DNA of 64,000 nucleotides from contig JAGTXX020000006.1 of assembly GCA_019044685.2 (NCBI GenBank), positions 124,001 through 188,000 of the forward strand, written 5' to 3'. Made by a program: the position numbers and the translations under genes. The notes below the pieces were generated by a model. The model saw nothing but the letters and a program-made list of their open reading frames with translations, was not told where the DNA came from and searched no databases. The stretch's first letter is position 1, and every line of letters begins with the position of its first letter. Positions 11,568 through 23,541 of this stretch are shown piece after piece. The DNA is from Nannochloris sp. 'desiccata'. Its lineage: Eukaryota > Chlorophyta > Trebouxiophyceae > Chlorellales > Chlorellaceae.

Positions 11568-12482
11568 CTAACTTCCGCCCCCCACACCACCACCACCACC
11601 TCCTCTAATACCTCCACCCCTATGAACATCCTCTTTCCAGTAGTACACATCATCATTCAAAGTATCCTCGTAATCATTCCTGGGTTCTTTTTCTAGAGTT
11701 TGAAACTGCATCCAATAATCCTCATTTCTCGCTAAAGAACTCGCAAGCTGTCTCAAAGGCATCAAATGGCCAGAACCACGGATAACATCAGCTAAAATCT
11801 GTGAATCTAGCAACTGAGGTGTAGTTTTAAGCATTTTGTTGACACCGTCTTTTCCAATTTCATCTTTAAATTGATCTAATACAGCTTGATAGCCATTTTT
11901 AACAGAAGATTTCCCATCAATTGGTAATAGTAATACATCTGGCCATATGGAAATTAAATTAGCGACATCTATACAAGGCGGCAATGCTTCTCTGAGTTCT
12001 ATTAACTTTGCCGGCACGTCTTCAATTTTTGAGGCGAGTCTCACCAGGTCTGCAGGCTTCATTTTTTTTAATGCATACGCTCCACCTGGTATGATAGGTT
12101 TCAAAGCAGCTACATTGTGTATTAAAAACTCAGAACTAATGCCAAGTTTGGGACTCAGGACATCGGCTGCAAGTTGTAGCTTGGCGTCATCGGTCCAGGC
12201 AAACCAGTCTGCTGTATTTTCTAAGCTATCTATGATATTTCCATGCTTATCTATAGGACGTCCTATCTTCTTTGTGAGGTAGCGAGTGATTTCCCAAGGT
12301 GCTTCTGTAGTAGGGGTTGATTTAGTTGGTGCAGCGGCAAGTTCTTTACAGTTGTTGACGCTGGAATTAGAAAAAGCTCGGAAGGGTGGATTTCTCTTTC
12401 TGCGTGGTCCCACTGACTTAAAATCACAATGCAGTAGATTTAATCTACTAGAGAGAACCAGCGTGGGGTGAAAGCTCGCCAT
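11568..12482 (-). CDS. Organelle-targeted helical-repeat protein, mTERF-like
   Basis: Single exon, 304 residues. The first 45 residues are Ser/Arg/Leu-rich without acids, typical of a plastid or mitochondrial transit peptide. The body consists of repeated helical units with Leu/Pro spacing (for example LGISSEFLIHNVAALKP, DVANLISIWPDVLLLP, GVNKMLKTTPQLLD) that recall the roughly 30-residue mTERF repeat, a nucleic-acid-binding fold used in organelle transcription and RNA maturation. The C-terminus is acidic then Gly-rich. The mTERF link rests on repeat rhythm only; a generic helical-repeat plastid protein is the alternative. Confidence 0.5.
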   Translation of the reverse strand: MASFHPTLVLSSRLNLLHCDFKSVGPRRKRNPPFRAFSNSSVNNCKELAAAPTKSTPTTEAPWEITRYLTKKIGRPIDKHGNIIDSLENTADWFAWTDDAKLQLAADVLSPKLGISSEFLIHNVAALKPIIPGGAYALKKMKPADLVRLASKIEDVPAKLIELREALPPCIDVANLISIWPDVLLLPIDGKSSVKNGYQAVLDQFKDEIGKDGVNKMLKTTPQLLDSQILADVIRGSGHLMPLRQLASSLARNEDYWMQFQTLEKEPRNDYEDTLNDDVYYWKEDVHRGGGIRGGGGGGVGGGS

Positions 12483-12800
12483 TTTGCATTGAAAAAGTTT
12501 TCAGCCTTGATCTATTTTATAATTGTTGATTCATTTGCAACCTATCTTTCAGAAGTGTTTTTGAGCTTGGTATGAATAGTCAACCTCACATTACGTATGA
12601 TAAAGGAAGTGGCATCTGGTGCATTGGTAGATTAAGCTACAAAATTGGACTTTATTAAAAGAAATATATTTTCTTAATTCTCGCCCGCCTAATCTTCATG
12701 AAAGGCACTGCTAATAATTTTCTATTCCGAAATAACTACAGATACTATTACATTGATTAGTACCAAATACATCATATACACTACTACTATTAATATCTGA

Positions 12801-13517
12801 TCATCTCCCGGGCACCGTTGTCGCTAGAGGTAAATTCAATATTCTTATGATAAGCAACACAGTCAAACCGACAAACAACGATCCTAGATTGCTGGTTAAT
12901 GACTCATCCCCAAAATAATAATCCCACGTGTTCCATACCCCTCTCTCTAACAACACTGCCGCTGTGACAGCCACTAGAGCGGATAAATTTGCTTTAAAAT
13001 CAAATCTGGCGTCCTCCATGGCGCTCTGTACGGCCTCTTGTACCGCGTCCTGAACGACTTCTCCTACTGCATCTGCCACAGCATCTGCGACAGCTTCTGT
13101 TAAGATTTCAACTTCAAGTTCATGGACAGCGTCGTTTTTGGATGTGTTGGTGCCGTCTGTGTTTCTTACTGCCAAAGCATGGACGGGAGATTGACAACCG
13201 CCCCCGTCCGGTGCGCTAGCTAACTACATTATCAATTGAATTGATAGAGAATAGGACCCTCAATTAAGCCATGAATGAAGAGAAGTCAAGTATGAGATAA
13301 TATAACAATTTCTTACCGCCGTCTGCTGCCGTGATAGACTTGCTGCTGCAGTTGCCGTGCCTCCGTTGGCAGGGGGCTGCGACCTTACGGTCAAAATGCG
13401 CCGTGGAGTGCCTGACCTGGCTCGGTTCAAACTGCGCGTTGTTTCAAGTCCTTCCATATCTACGGTATGCTCAAGGAGAGGCTCCTCTGCGTCTGGTGAG
13501 TCTGGGAACTCATCCAT
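12801..13517 (-). CDS. Small membrane protein, 207 aa, unknown
   Basis: Two exons (13317-13517, 12801-13223) join in phase 0 across a 93-nt intron (GTAAGA...TGTAG). The N-terminal half is soluble and probably disordered, with an acidic PDAEEPLLEH start. An amphipathic helix of alternating Ala-Val and acidic residues follows (EAVADAVADAVGEVV...). The C-terminal 80 residues hold two likely transmembrane segments (LSALVAVTAAVLLERG and LFVGLTVLLIIRILNLPL) around a short loop. I do not recognise the family. It is head-to-head with the PRA1 gene, 333 bp between starts. Confidence 0.55.
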
Positions 13518-13850
13518 TGTGATCTACCCGATTTAAAATTAAAATCTCCTACAGTGAGAAGAAAAGAAGCGGTGATATGCCCCCTGGTAATTCCTAAATT
13601 TTTATCTGAACTCGTATTGTAAATAAATCTGAACAATCGCAGTGTGTAGTCAGCTTTTAAGCGGACCCATCTATATTTATATTTGGTCTGTGCTTCATTC
13701 TTGAGGTCTAGGCTGTCAAAGTGTGGCATAAAATCTATATGCATCGATCAGAAAATATTCAACCAAGCTACTGCCAAGCGTGTATGGAATAGCATTGCAG
13801 TCGAATTTCATTTAAGCTTGTCTTAAATCGAAATTCGAAAATAATTAATA

Positions 13851-15030
13851 ATGTTTGCCAGATGGAACCTTCACCGCAGTCCTTTAGCACCAGGTGTACC
13901 TCTTGACGGCACAGACACCGTCGAGGGTCTACGCCAATTAGAACGCCTTCGAGCAGCAAGCTTGCTCAACAGTAGCAACAGGAACGCCGGCGGTCAGGCA
14001 GCTCCTCCTGCTCAGCATAGACGTCGCCGATACCAGAGATATAAAGGCCCTTTCTTAGAACAGCTTTCTGTTGATGACTTAAAGAACGATCCTAGACCAT
14101 GGAGTCAGTTTTCAGGAATACCAAGTATCACCGCTCCGGCTGGTGGTGGTGGTGGCGGTGGCGGTGGTATTATTCGAAGTTCATTGCAAGGATATACATT
14201 TCCTGCCTCATTAGATCTCCTATGTGAGAGAATAGAGGTGAGAGAAAGGATTAAACAACTGTTTTCCATGATTAATCAACTTTTAGACCTAATTATTCAT
14301 TAATTTACACGTATTATTATCCATCTTACAAACTTCGGTCTTCCTCGTAATGCAGGAGAATGCTGCATTTTATTGCACCAACTACCTTCGTTGTCTGCTA
14401 TTCATTCTCGTACTGACTCTCTACCTACGACCAATAGCTGTACTTGGAGCTCTAGTGCTTGCTGTTACCATTTCATTCAATATTAACACCGCCATTGAAC
14501 AGCAACGAAGAAGACTAGGAGTAGGTGCTCAAGGCGAAGCTGCTGCCGCCGCCAATGCTGCTGCCCCCACGACTCTTCAGTCTCCCTTAGGCGCAGTATT
14601 AGCTATCTCTACATGGATCGCAGTTGTATACACACGATGTATGCCTATAATTCTTCTAGGGGTCTCTATTGGCTTGGTAATTTGCCTACTACATGCCTCT
14701 CTTCGCACCTCTCCTTCAGAACTTCGTCTACGTGGCAGCAGCGCCAACGCCACCGCCAACCCAATCACCCTCCATTTTCAGCGATTTAATAGAGCTGCTG
14801 CTGCTCCGCATAGTTATACTCTAGGGCAAGTACTAGGCCGTCAACCGTGTCCACCAGGATGCGATCCAAGGCTTTTGTTTAAGCAGGTACATCGTACTTT
14901 TATAGAACTTACTAAAGCTGCGTTAGGATTAGGAAGAAGGTGGCTAGTGTATTATTTATTAAGTGCCTGGGATACGGTGCGTAGACCGTTTCTGCCTGCA
15001 TTGCGGTCGGCTCAAAATACATGGACTTGA
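13851..15030 (+). CDS. PRA1/YIP3 family vesicle-traffic protein
   Basis: Two exons (13851-14237, 14356-15030), 353 residues. PRA1 proteins are small ER/Golgi membrane proteins that interact with prenylated Rab GTPases and help vesicle traffic. Diagnostic features are the RPWSQF motif before the membrane domain, an ERIEENAAFYCTNY segment like the family RVRxNLxxFRxNY, and paired hydrophobic hairpins (LLFILVLTLYLRPIAVLGALVLAV; later WIAVVYTRCMPIILLGVSIGLVI). The copy is longer than the usual 180-230 residues: it has a basic N-terminal extension, a poly-Gly run encoded by GGT/GGC repeats, an Ala-rich loop between the hairpins, and a C-terminal tail with another hydrophobic stretch. Confidence 0.75.
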
Positions 15031-15255
15031 AATGAGACTGAAGCTTAATACTAAAGTAAATGACGATGTGTTTTTATTGTTTGAAATAATACCAATGTAA
15101 TAATTTTTCGTTTATCTCACAGAATGAGCTCCTTCGAGAGAAGCAACTTACTGAAGATTGACGCAGCAAGCTGCGTGGGTTTCTAATGTATTCTGTATGT
15201 AATAATTTTTACAACTGAGAAACAAGCAAGAGGAAAAGAAATAGTTATTTTGTTT

Positions 15256-16491
15256 TTAATTCTGAGTGAGGCCTGCAAGCTGTGCCATGAGATCATCTAC
15301 GTCGGCATCTGTTGCTTGAACTCCATCCTGCGCCAACTCGTGTGCTGATACACCACCACCAGCTGGCATATCAAACTTCAAACCAATGGGCAAAGCATGG
15401 GCAGCGGTAGAGGTATCTGAAGAAGAGGGTGCCGCACCTGCAGCTGGCGCTGCTTTTACTAAATTACTATCCTCGTCTTTCATGACTTCAATTCCCCACT
15501 CATTCTCTTCGTGCAAAGGCCCAGTATCTTCACCATCAGCTGCAGCAGCAGCAGCAGCAGCCACCACAGCCGCCGCCTCTGCTCTCTCACCCGCTTTGCT
15601 CGCCCATTCTCCTTGCCTTTTCACACACAAATTATTCGTACAACCAGGGTTGGGTTTGATCTCCATAGTAGGAAAGAAATCTGTCAAAGAAGAGTAGCCC
15701 AAGTACTGAGTAACTTGTCCAAAATTTAATAAATATTTCAAAGTGTTTTGAACAAGCAACCCTGCGATAATGCCCATTGTCGTAGGCAATGACGCAGCAC
15801 AAACACCTTCCCTTTTCAGTGTCTTTTCATCGATACCCGAAGCAACAACTAAAGGGGGAACGCATGCAAAGCACGCTGTCTCTCCTGGCGCTACTACTTG
15901 AATGTGACCTGACACAGCATCTTCAGAGACACCGCTCTCCATCCATGTTTGATTTAGCTCCAAACATACCTCATTGATAGTCATACGGGCTTCATAATTA
16001 TCTACACATGATAATACAAGATCTACTCTCGATTTTCCAGTTGCAGGATCCACAATAGAATTTTTAAAGTCATCAAATCCTTGTAATGTGGTGATGTTCA
16101 TGGTATACGACTCCAGAGCGACATCTGGGTTTATTCCAGCGAGAGTCTGTGCTGCAGCATCAGTCTTTGTCATGCCGCATTGTTCGGGGCGAAAAAATAA
16201 GCGATTCATGTTGGCTAATTCGACTTTATCGTAGTCATACATGAGAAGGCGGCCGATACCGCATCGAGTGAGCATCTCACCAGCAACACTGCCAACACCA
16301 CCCATACCGACGACAGCGACTGTAGCTTGACGAATACGTTCGTAATCTTTAACAATACCCATTCTTTGGAGTGCCATGAGGCGACTGTAGGGGTTGGTAT
16401 CAACGACCTCGGCGCTCATCTTGTCGATTGTGCCACGATTGGGAGAAGGAGCGGCAGCAGTGTTCGCAGCAACATCTCCAATATTTTCCAT
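15256..16491 (-). CDS. UBA5: UFM1-activating enzyme E1 (UBA5)
   Basis: Single exon, 411 residues. UBA5 activates the ubiquitin-like modifier UFM1 and hands it to UFC1; ufmylation acts on ER-bound ribosomes and ER-phagy. The ATP site [13 protein letters not shown], the adenylation-site Asp and Arg residues, a zinc CxxC pair (CFAC...CTNNLC) and the catalytic Cys231 in [15 protein letters not shown] are all present. After an Ala-rich linker (poly-GCA/GCC microsatellite) the C-terminal UFM1/Atg8-interacting motif [10 protein letters not shown] is retained, as is the terminal [10 protein letters not shown], the region that binds UFC1 in animals. This layout shows a complete, functional E1. Head-to-head with PreP, 491 bp between starts. 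Confidence 0.95.
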   Translation of the reverse strand: MENIGDVAANTAAAPSPNRGTIDKMSAEVVDTNPYSRLMALQRMGIVKDYERIRQATVAVVGMGGVGSVAGEMLTRCGIGRLLMYDYDKVELANMNRLFFRPEQCGMTKTDAAAQTLAGINPDVALESYTMNITTLQGFDDFKNSIVDPATGKSRVDLVLSCVDNYEARMTINEVCLELNQTWMESGVSEDAVSGHIQVVAPGETACFACVPPLVVASGIDEKTLKREGVCAASLPTTMGIIAGLLVQNTLKYLLNFGQVTQYLGYSSLTDFFPTMEIKPNPGCTNNLCVKRQGEWASKAGERAEAAAVVAAAAAAAADGEDTGPLHEENEWGIEVMKDEDSNLVKAAPAAGAAPSSSDTSTAAHALPIGLKFDMPAGGGVSAHELAQDGVQATDADVDDLMAQLAGLTQN

Positions 16492-16981
16492 GGTGAATCG
16501 AAGGTATATCCTAGTTTCTTTAGGAAGAAAGGAAGGCCTAGATTGCTAATAAAAAGTTTGTTGTTTGTTTTATTGAACTGTGTGATCTTCTTATTTGATT
16601 TAATTGATGAGGGAGGGCAAGGTCCTGTGAGCCCTTGGCAGTGACATTATGAGTACCGGCTAAGATAAGATCAACGCTTTTATGTGTTGGTAGCTATAGA
16701 TATTACCGCACAAGTTTGTCTTCGAATGTCTCTCAGCACACAGCATGAAAAAAGCCTTGTCAAGAGGCCTACAAACGCACCTTCTCAGCAAATCCAACCA
16801 ATAATTCTTTTGTGCGATACCTTGAAAGTGTTCTTCTTGTAGCGAGTGAAGCCATTTCATTTCTGTGAGTGGTAGATTTCAAAATTTTCTGGTTTCCACA
16901 CACGAGTGACCCACTTCCCTCGTTACTCCTGTCTTCACGCTGGCTTTTAGGCAAGCAAAAAATCTGTTGCAGCTGACCAGC
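16492..16981. other. Divergent promoter region UBA5/PreP
   Basis: Lies between the start codons of two divergent genes. There is no TATA box at a convincing distance and no conserved frame. Nothing else recognised. Confidence 0.4.
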
Positions 16982-19900
16982 ATGCTCGCCAAAAGGGCAT
17001 CTAGCAGCGCTGCTGCGCAGGCTGGCTCTTCATCGATCCAGTCTGGAACAAGTGCTCGAAGTGTTGTGCAGGTGCGTTATTAATCCAGCAAATTAGTCAT
17101 TTGTGGTTGAAATAATATATTTGAAGCATAATGTGAAGCGATTGTGGTGAAAATGGGTTTAAAGTTTCTATTTGCTAATTCAATTCCATCTTGTCTGCTC
17201 CCGTCGCTAATTTTAATTTATTTCCCCTCTTCTGCAGCCTATTTTCACCAACCGTACTGCATCATATCTTCGTGGCTCTACTTTCCGTGCAGGAGGTAGC
17301 GCTCTCCTTTCCCGTACCGGCGCTTTGAAGCGTGCCATCCATACCCGTAGTCAAGCTCAGCGCCCTGTCGCCGTTGCGGCCCCCATCCCTGCTGCTACCA
17401 AACCTGCCCCTAAGCAGCTCCATGGCTTTACTCTTGTCGAAGAGCAGTACATCTCCGAGTATGGATCTCAAGTATTGCTCTATCGCCACGATAAAACTGG
17501 TGCTCAGGTCATGTCCGCCATCAATGACGATGAAAATAAAACTTTCGGTGTGACCTTCCGTACCCCTGTCGGCGATTCCAAGGGTACCCCCCACATTCTC
17601 GAACACTCTGTTCTTTGTGGATCTCGTAAATACCCCATTAAAGAGCCTTTTGTAGAGCTCATGAAGGGTTCTCTTAATACTTTCTTAAATGCGTTTACCT
17701 ACCCCGATCGTACCTGCTACCCTGTTGCCTCTACCAACCTTCAAGACTACTACAACCTTATGGATGTGTATTTGGATGCTGTTTTGCACCCAAATTGCAT
17801 TAAAGACCCTAAAATTTTCGCTCAAGAAGGCTGGCATTTGGAATTGGATAACCCTTCCGACCCGCTTTCTTTTAAAGGTGTTGTTTTCAATGAAATGAAG
17901 GGTGTGTACTCCTCTCCTGACTCTGTCAATGGCAGAGTGACTCAGCGTGCCTTATTCCCTGATAACACCTACTCTGAAGATTCTGGAGGCGACCCTAGAG
18001 ATATCCCTAACCTTACTTTTGAACAATTTAAAGGCTTTTATGAAGCGTATTACCACCCTTCCAACGCCCGATTCTGGTTTTATGGAGATGACGATTCTGA
18101 AGAACGCTTGCGCCGTTTGGATGCGTATTTACAAGAGTTTGAAGCACGTCCTGTGGATTCTGCAGTTGCACCTCAGCCGTTGTTCAGTGAGCCTCGTAAG
18201 GTAGTTGAACGCTATGCTGCTGGGGCTGAAGATATGGAGGGTGGTGATGATTCTGGTGAGCCGAAGGCATTTGTCTCTGTGAATTGGTTGTTGACTGAAG
18301 AGCCTTTGGACTTGGAAACAGAACTGGCACTTGGATTTTTGAATTACTTGATGCTTGGTACTTCTGCATCTCCTCTTCGGAAAGCTTTAACTGACAGTGG
18401 TCTCGGTGAGAGTATTATTGGAGGTGGTGTTGAAGATGAGCTTCGTCAACCTGTGTTTTCTATTGGTTTGAAGGGAGTGAAAGAGGAAGATGCAGCTGCT
18501 GTTGAGACGTTGGTCATGGCGACTCTTGAAAGACTTGAAAAAGAAGGATTCTCTGACTCTGCTGTTGAAGCTGCTGTGAATACTATTGAATTCTCTCTTC
18601 GTGAAAATAACACTGGACGCTTCCCTCGTGGGTTATCGCTCATGCTCAGAGCCATGTCTGCTTGGATTTACGATCGCGATCCATTCAGGCCTTTGAAGTG
18701 GGAAGAGGATTTGGAGAGGTTCAAGGCCCGTTTAGCTGCTGGTGAAGATGTGTTTGGCCCCTTGATTCGCCAATACTTGTTGGAGAACAAGCATCGCATC
18801 ACAGTCGAGCTTCGTCCCGATGCCACTTTGGGTGAAGAAATCGAATCTGAAGAAATGAAACGTCTTGAAAAAGAACGTGCTAAAATGGTGGAAGCTGATT
18901 TGGAAGCTGTCGTTGCATCTACAAGGGACTTAAAAGAACGTCAAGAAACTCCTGATTCTCCTGAAGCTTTGGCCTGTGTCCCTTCATTAGCTTTAAGCGA
19001 CATTCCCCGGGAGGCCAGCACTGTGCCTACCACTACGAACACCACCTCTACCACCGGTGTCACTACCTTAGCACACGATCTCTTCACCAATGATGTTCTC
19101 TACATGGATATCGCCTTCGATCTCCGCCCTGTGCCTGCAGACTTGTTGCCTTTAGTCCCTCTCTTTTGCCGGGCACTCACTCAAATGGGCACTGCCACCG
19201 AGTCCTTCATTGAATTAACTGAACGTATTGGCCGTAAAACTGGTGGAATGAGTGTCTCTCCCTTTGTTTCTGCACTTAAAGATACCCCTGCACCTACAGG
19301 ATACGTTATGGTGAGAGGAAAAGCCATGGCTGACAAGAGTGGTGATCTCCTTGAGATTGTTTCTGATGTTTTGTTGAACGCTCGCTTAGATGATAAAGAA
19401 CGTTTCAGACAAATGGTATTAGAAACAAAATCTGGAATGGAAGCTGGTATCATTGGTAGTGGACATAGCTTTGCTGGTACACGCCTTGATGCACAGCGCA
19501 GCGTTGCTGGTTGGGTCTCTGAATTGATGGGCGGCATTACATATTTGGACTTTATTCGGGGTTTAGTCAATAGAGTCGATTCTGATTGGGAAGGGGTCCA
19601 AGCTGATTTAGAAGCTATTCGTACTGGGTTATTACAACGTCGTGGTGCCTTAGTCAATATTACCGGGGATGAATCAGCTTTGTCTGCTGCATCCAGCCAC
19701 TTGTCACAATTCTGGGAAGCGATACCTGCATCCGGAGCTGTCGATGCCAACTGGTCTGGTGCAGGTATTTTAACCCCTCAAAATGAAGCGTTATTAGTAC
19801 CTACACAGGTCAATTACGTCTGCAAGGCTGCTAATTTGTATGAGGATGCTGGATACAAGCTCTCGGGGTCTTCTTATGTTATTAATAAATTGTTAGGTAC

Positions 19901-20372
19901 AACCTGGCTTTGGGACCGTGTCCGTGTGTCCGGTGGTGCATACGGTGGATTCTCTGATTTCGATACCCATTCTGGTATGTTTACCTACTCGTCCTACAGA
20001 GATCCAAATCTCTTGAAGACGGTTGACGTGTATGACGGCACTGTTGATTTCTTAAGGCAATTAGATTTGACCCAGGAAGAGCTTGCACGTGGTATTATTG
20101 GTACTATTGGAGATATTGATGCATATCAATTACCCGACTCTAAGGGCAGAACTGCCTTTATGAGACATATTTTGAAGGTAACTGATGAGGAGAGACAAAT
20201 TCGCCGTGAAGAGGTTTTGGGAACGAGTTTGAAGGACTTTAAAGAGTTTGCTGATGTGTTGGCTGCTGTGAAGGAGAAGGGAAGGGTTGTCGCTGTGACT
20301 TCTGCTGAAAAATTGGAGGCTGCGCATAAGGAGAGACCTGGATTCTTTAATTCTGTAAAGAGGATTGTTTAG
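16982..20372 (+). CDS. PREP: Presequence protease PreP (M16C)
   Basis: Organellar zinc metallopeptidase that degrades cleaved targeting peptides in mitochondria and plastids. Two exons (16982-17071 and 17238-20372) encode about 1074 residues, the usual family size. Exon 1 is entirely presequence (MLAKRASSSAAAQAG...), extended by Ser/Arg-rich residues in exon 2. The inverted zinc motif HILEH sits near residue 150, followed by EPFVELMKGSLNTFLNAFTYPDRT, which is nearly invariant in PreP. The second M16C half carries VSGGAYGGFSDF and SYRDPNL, the Arg/Tyr substrate-pocket region. Codon use is rich in pyrimidine-ending codons compared with neighbours, suggesting higher expression. Confidence 0.95.
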
Positions 20373-20888
20373 GAAGCGTTTTTTTCCTGTCTTTTTTTTT
20401 TTTTTTTAGTGGTGGTTGATTTTGCTGTAATTCTTTCCTTTGTTGCTCAAGCTATACGATTTTTTTAAATGGTTTACGTTGATATTACTTCCTCTCAAGT
20501 TGTAATTTGATTTTTTTCAAGAAAAAACTGCTACTAGTACAGTTGTCTTCAGCGACTCGCTTCGGGGGTTCATAACTTTGTCTGTAGATGATGAGGCCGC
20601 GCTCCTGTCATTTTCAACACAAATATTAGTGAACATCCTATGCTAGAGCTTGTATATATAATTTCCATCAACAGACATTGACTGAAAAGCATAATTCGTC
20701 GAGATGCCCTAAATATTCCTCCCTGCTCCGTCTGAGGCTCCTCTCAGCCACTACTTGCAGCTGCTGCTATACTCGGACCCACCAACGCCGCGTCGGCTAG
20801 GGCTTTTTCAGGCCTTAAACCACACGAATTGCGTCCGTTGGCGTTTAAATAATTACAATTCTTATATTTCCTACCACAATCTATCACA
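20373..20888. other. Intergenic with possible TATA for fasciclin gene
   Basis: Contains T-rich 3' untranslated sequence of PreP (two runs of T) and, at 20653-20661, TATATATAA about 230 bp before the fasciclin start codon. No further gene recognised. Confidence 0.4.
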
Positions 20889-21552
20889 ATGGCTGCCAAA
20901 AGCTTTGCCTTTGCTATCTTTGCACTCATCCTCGTTGCAGGTACGCAATTTTGAGGTTTCAATGAAACCAAATGCATCTCTTCTCACCAATTCAACTCAT
21001 TGATATTGTCAATATGCCATTGTGCCAGTGTTTGTCTTTTCGCATTTTTAATAAATTCTCTTGCCATTGCAATTCATCCTTGTAGGAAGTGAGGCAGCAA
21101 CTGTCTATGCTACGGCTAAGGCTGCTGGCTTGACAACCTTGGTAGCTGCTATCGACGCTGCTGGCATGAAGGGTGCTTTTAACCATAACTTACGTGGAAC
21201 TGTTTTCGCTCCCACCAACGAGGCATTTGCTGAGCTCATCGCCGCTCTTAACACCACCCCTGAGGACCTCCTTGGCAACAAGGCCCTCCTCCGCAAGGTC
21301 CTCAAATACCACGTTGTTTTTGGTAAACCCATCAAGAGCTCTGATATCCCCAAGGGAAAGGTGACCACCGTCTACACCTGGGATGGTTTGCCTCTTGGAG
21401 CCAAGGCTTGGGGTAAAGACCCTAAGAATACGGGAGTCAACGTCTTCTACGGCAAGGATCTCGAGAACAAGGCCAAGGTTGTTGCTCCTGATGTCAGGGC
21501 TAACACTGCCATCGTCCACGTCATTAATAAGGTCTTGGTCCCCGTTTTGTAA
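20889..21552 (+). CDS. Secreted single-domain fasciclin (FAS1) protein
   Basis: Two exons (20889-20940, 21086-21552) give 172 residues. The first exon is almost exactly a signal peptide (KSFAFAIFALILVA). The rest is one FAS1 domain: the opening TVYATAKAAGLTTLVAAIDAAG, the H1 box HNLRGTVFAPTNEAFAEL and the closing H2 box ANTAIVHVINKVLVPVL. FAS1 domains mediate cell-surface or matrix adhesion; stand-alone secreted copies are common in algae. There is no GPI signal or transmembrane tail, so the product should be secreted. Codon use is strongly biased to C-ending codons, suggesting abundant expression. Confidence 0.92.
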
Positions 21553-21737
21553 GTAAGCCAGTGTTTACTTTCATTGGGAATTGTTTTTTTGAACAAGAGA
21601 GGAAAGACTTTCTTTTCGACTCGAATTTTCTCTCTGGTTTTTTTTTTGTGCCGCGTTTCTTCGTTCGCTTTCATTTATTCATTTCAGTGGTTTAACTTCT
21701 CTTTAAATTAAGTCTACCACCTCGGTTACCCTCATGC

Positions 21738-21757
21738 ATATATATATATATATATAT
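21738..21757. repeat. (AT)10 microsatellite
   Basis: Ten AT units between the convergent fasciclin and heme-lyase genes, followed by TATATGCATATCATCATC. Confidence 0.8.
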
Positions 21758-21828
21758 TTATCATGTATATGCATATCATCATCACCATGTAATTACATAA
21801 AAATAAAGTCAGATAACATTTTCACATT

Positions 21829-22765
21829 CTACTCCTGATGCCACCGCATTGACTTTACCCACCTAACTTGCATACTTAATCTCTCCCACAACGCGCCAGG
21901 ACTATCTAAAGCAGGTCTTACATCTAAATGCAATGCAGCAGGCGCTTCAGGATGCGGTGCTGCGTTATAAAAGTCTATAACATATCTTATCTTGGTGCCG
22001 CAACGATCTACTACCCAATCGTGTCGGTCAAAGGGTAATTTATAGCCTAATAAATTTAATAACCTTGCTTTAGGGGAGTAATCTTGTGGTCTCCCTTTAA
22101 ATTTAACCAATCTAGGGCCACCACAGGATGCTGAGGTACCCTGTACAGCTTCCCAGCGTTGAATTTCTCTCCAAGCACGTTCATTTACAGCATTGTGTAT
22201 AGCAACAACAGCGGTCATGTCATCTTCTGCAGGTGCCCAGCCTTTCTTTTTCATTGCGTTGTAAAACATCTGTTCAGAAGGGTAGGTCCATGTGGGATTA
22301 CTTGTAGATGGGTCACCCTCGGTTCCGGTAGGAATAGAAGAGTCTTGTCGCCAAGTGCTGAGGGGCTTTGATTGGCCAGGGAGCGGGGCGTTTGAAGATG
22401 GGGCCATTTGGTTGCCTGGGTTGACGCCAACTACAGGACAGCCACCGCCACCACCATAAGTAGGCATTGATGGTGCTCCAGATGCAGCACCTACTACGGG
22501 GCAGCCTGCAAGAAATATAAACAAATTTCGAATGTCAAGGATGTGATCTAGAAGATGGTTGGGAAAATACTAAATAAAAACGTAAATGATGCCTTTTGAA
22601 CGCACCTGAAGCGTATATTTGACCATCATTGGCTACAGTGGGAACCGTATTGCTAGATTTCATGTTGTTTGAATCATTTTTTGAAGAGGATGCAGCAGCT
22701 TTAACAAAGACATTTTGGGCAGCTGCAACAGAATCCCCCTGCTGTGGAGTTTGAGCCCGCACCAT
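21829..22765 (-). CDS. HCCS: Holocytochrome c-type synthase (cytochrome c heme lyase)
   Basis: Mitochondrial intermembrane-space enzyme that attaches heme to cytochrome c or c1. Two exons (22606-22765, 21829-22505) give about 278 residues. The N-terminal region has two CPVVG heme-regulatory motifs, one made across the splice junction. The catalytic region follows: WTYPSEQMFYNAMKKKGW, IHNAVNERAWREIQRWE, PRLVKFKGRPQDYSPKAR, and FDRHDWVVDRCGTKIRYVIDFY, which carries the histidine used for heme binding. All are family hallmarks. An in-frame Met at 22807 and a possible splice acceptor near 22780 leave the first residues open. Presence of this enzyme shows system III cytochrome c maturation. Start codons of this and the next gene are only 180 bp apart. 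Confidence 0.92.
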
Positions 22766-22944
22766 AGGTCTTAGAGATGGCCTATAACAATAAGCTAAGA
22801 TTAACATGTAAGCATGAATGAGAAGTGAAGTTTGTAATCATTCGGAGAAAGCCTCAGACTTGAAGGCAGGCCAAGCAACCACACCTTCAATTCAACTCAA
22901 TCCTCCCAATTTGCCATAAACTCAATTTCTTCTTAAACAATAAG

Positions 22945-23541
22945 ATGATGGCAACAACTTCTTTTATTCGCGTCTCGGTCAGACTCCCTCAAACAAAGGG
23001 ATTCAGCCAAAATTGGCAACGCAGATCATTGAACTCTCTCAACATTCGCTGCAATGCATCAGACAGCACTGAACAGTACGTGATAAGAACGCAATACGTG
23101 CCACAATAACACACATTGTTCATGAAATTCATCACAGAACTGTATCTAAATTTCTCTTCTGCTTCCCGCAGAAACACTGCAACCGCCGCGGCTTCTCCCC
23201 AATTAATCCAACTCACTATTAAGAAACCTCTAGGCCTTGTGTTGTCTGAAAAGAAACCCAGTGGAGAAGTTTTCATCGAAGAAATCACCAAAGGTGGCAA
23301 TGCTGAGGCGACCGGCAAGGTGCAGGTGGGCGACGTCGTAGCAAAAACTTCTGCAATTGTTTTAAAATCTGGTAAAGACGGCTCAATGTCTGCCGGCCAC
23401 GGCGATCGGCTATACGATAACTGGGAAACGGTAGAATTTGACTGCACTGGACAAGATTTTAATACTGTTTTAGCTGCTATTGGAAGTAATAATGAACGAT
23501 GGGGCATTAAAAACGTCACTTTGACTTTACAGAGAGAGTAA
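22945..23541 (+). CDS. Plastid PDZ-domain protein, 166 aa
   Basis: Two exons (22945-23075, 23172-23541) join in frame. The first 55 residues look like a chloroplast transit peptide (MMATTSFIRVSVRLPQ..., rich in Ser/Arg/Gln). The mature protein is one PDZ-like fold: KKPLGLVLSEK is the carboxylate-binding loop region, followed by EITKGGNAEATGKVQVGDVV. The following KTSAIVLKSGKDG and DTVxxAI-type segment resemble the PDZ unit of the plant thylakoid protein MET1 and related green-lineage proteins. Without a TPR region it is shorter than MET1. A thylakoid or stromal scaffold role is inference. Confidence 0.72.
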